This document shows positions 6,225 to 6,429 of a stretch of 6,429 bases of DNA, one piece after another. The DNA lies in assembly GCA_021808875.1 (NCBI GenBank), contig JAKBAU010000212.1:1-6429 (forward strand), given 5' to 3'. This stretch comes from Pseudomonadota bacterium. GTDB lineage: Bacteria; Pseudomonadota; Alphaproteobacteria; Micropepsales; Micropepsaceae. Below the pieces are notes generated by a model. It saw nothing but the letters and a program-made list of their open reading frames with translations, ran no database searches and was not told the DNA's origin. Positions within the stretch are counted from its first letter, which is position 1. Every line of letters starts with the position of its first letter. The position numbers and the translations under genes are program-made.

Positions 6225-6252
6225 TTGACCGGCAATCGCGCATCGCTATAGT
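6225..6252 (+). promoter_or_regulatory. rplU promoter
   Basis: TTGACC (6225-6230; 5 of 6 to consensus) and TATAGT (6247-6252; 5 of 6) are separated by 16 bases. The -35 is preceded by C (CTTGAC), as is common in strong alphaproteobacterial promoters. The predicted start near 6259 leaves a leader of about 75 bases before the rplU ATG. The leader is GC-rich, but I see no long hairpin in it. Confidence 0.8.
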
Positions 6253-6334
6253 GCCCGCCTTTCGGAGCCCGCCCGGGAACCCCGCTGGGAAAGCTTGGCG
6301 CGTGCAAAGGCAACGTTTTTCAAGGATTTGGTCC

Positions 6335-6429
6335 ATGTTTGCGGTGATCCGCACTGGCGGCAAGCAGTACAAGGTCGCAAAAGATGACGTGCTCTCGGTT
6401 GAGAAGCTGGAGGGCGAGGCAGGTGCGGC
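6335..6429 (+). CDS. rplU: 50S ribosomal protein L21, N-terminal part (runs off window)
   Basis: The first 31 codons of ribosomal protein bL21, a 23S rRNA-binding component of the large subunit. The N-terminus [14 protein letters not shown] is characteristic and is followed by [13 protein letters not shown], the expected second strand region. ATG 6335 has a good ribosome site, AAGGA at 6322-6326, with a spacer of 8. rplU is usually followed by rpmA (L27), which would lie beyond the window. It is transcribed divergently from the phosphatase gene and from its own strong promoter. Confidence 0.96.
   Translation, partial: MFAVIRTGGKQYKVAKDDVLSVEKLEGEAGA

Noticed and set aside
6276..6317. Stress-type (EcfG-like) promoter GGAAC ... 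CGTT in the rplU leader
   Set aside because: The spacing is 33 bases instead of about 16-17.

Overview
The window comes from a GC-rich bacterial chromosome, most likely an alphaproteobacterium. The support is gene content and order: the short-type purine enzymes PurS, PurQ and PurL encoded separately after purC, followed directly by a BolA-family gene and a CGFS monothiol glutaredoxin gene, a layout known from Alphaproteobacteria. The promoter-like elements (CTTGAC-type -35, TATAGT -10) fit this. I cannot name a genus.

Layout. Positions 1-3691 (plus strand) hold a purine-biosynthesis operon: the 3' end of purC, purS overlapping it by ATGA, then purQ and purL. Unlike the purC/purS join, purS-purQ and purQ-purL are separated by about 100 bases each. 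The first gap holds a 16-bp near-palindrome. The second is almost exactly filled by a 28-codon open frame whose stop overlaps an upstream GTG candidate start of purL. Positions 3787-4450 carry bolA and grxD, whose products pair in iron-sulfur cluster handling and iron sensing; a perfect TATAAT box sits just before bolA.

Positions 4451-4735 contain no convincing protein gene but are not empty. They hold a promoter-like TTAGCA-N17-TATCAT, a perfect 10-bp palindrome over its start region, two strong hairpins with C-rich loops, and a textbook rho-independent terminator (12-bp stem, 7 T). Together these look like an unassigned structured small RNA of about 150-200 nt, or a structured grxD 3' UTR. 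This is the most interesting part of the window.

Positions 4736-6074 are on the minus strand: a CX5R protein-tyrosine/dual-specificity-like phosphatase gene followed by an alkB-type DNA/RNA dealkylation dioxygenase gene. alkB converges on the candidate RNA, with its stop codon 11 bases beyond the T-tract. Divergent from the phosphatase gene is a strong promoter (TTGACC-N16-TATAGT), abutted by a perfect 12-bp palindrome, driving rplU (ribosomal protein L21), whose first 31 codons close the window.

How the genes work together: PurS, PurQ and PurL form the FGAM synthetase complex (step 4 of de novo purine synthesis) and PurC acts later in the same pathway; BolA and GrxD form a second functional pair. 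The phosphatase and AlkB share an orientation but no obvious pathway.
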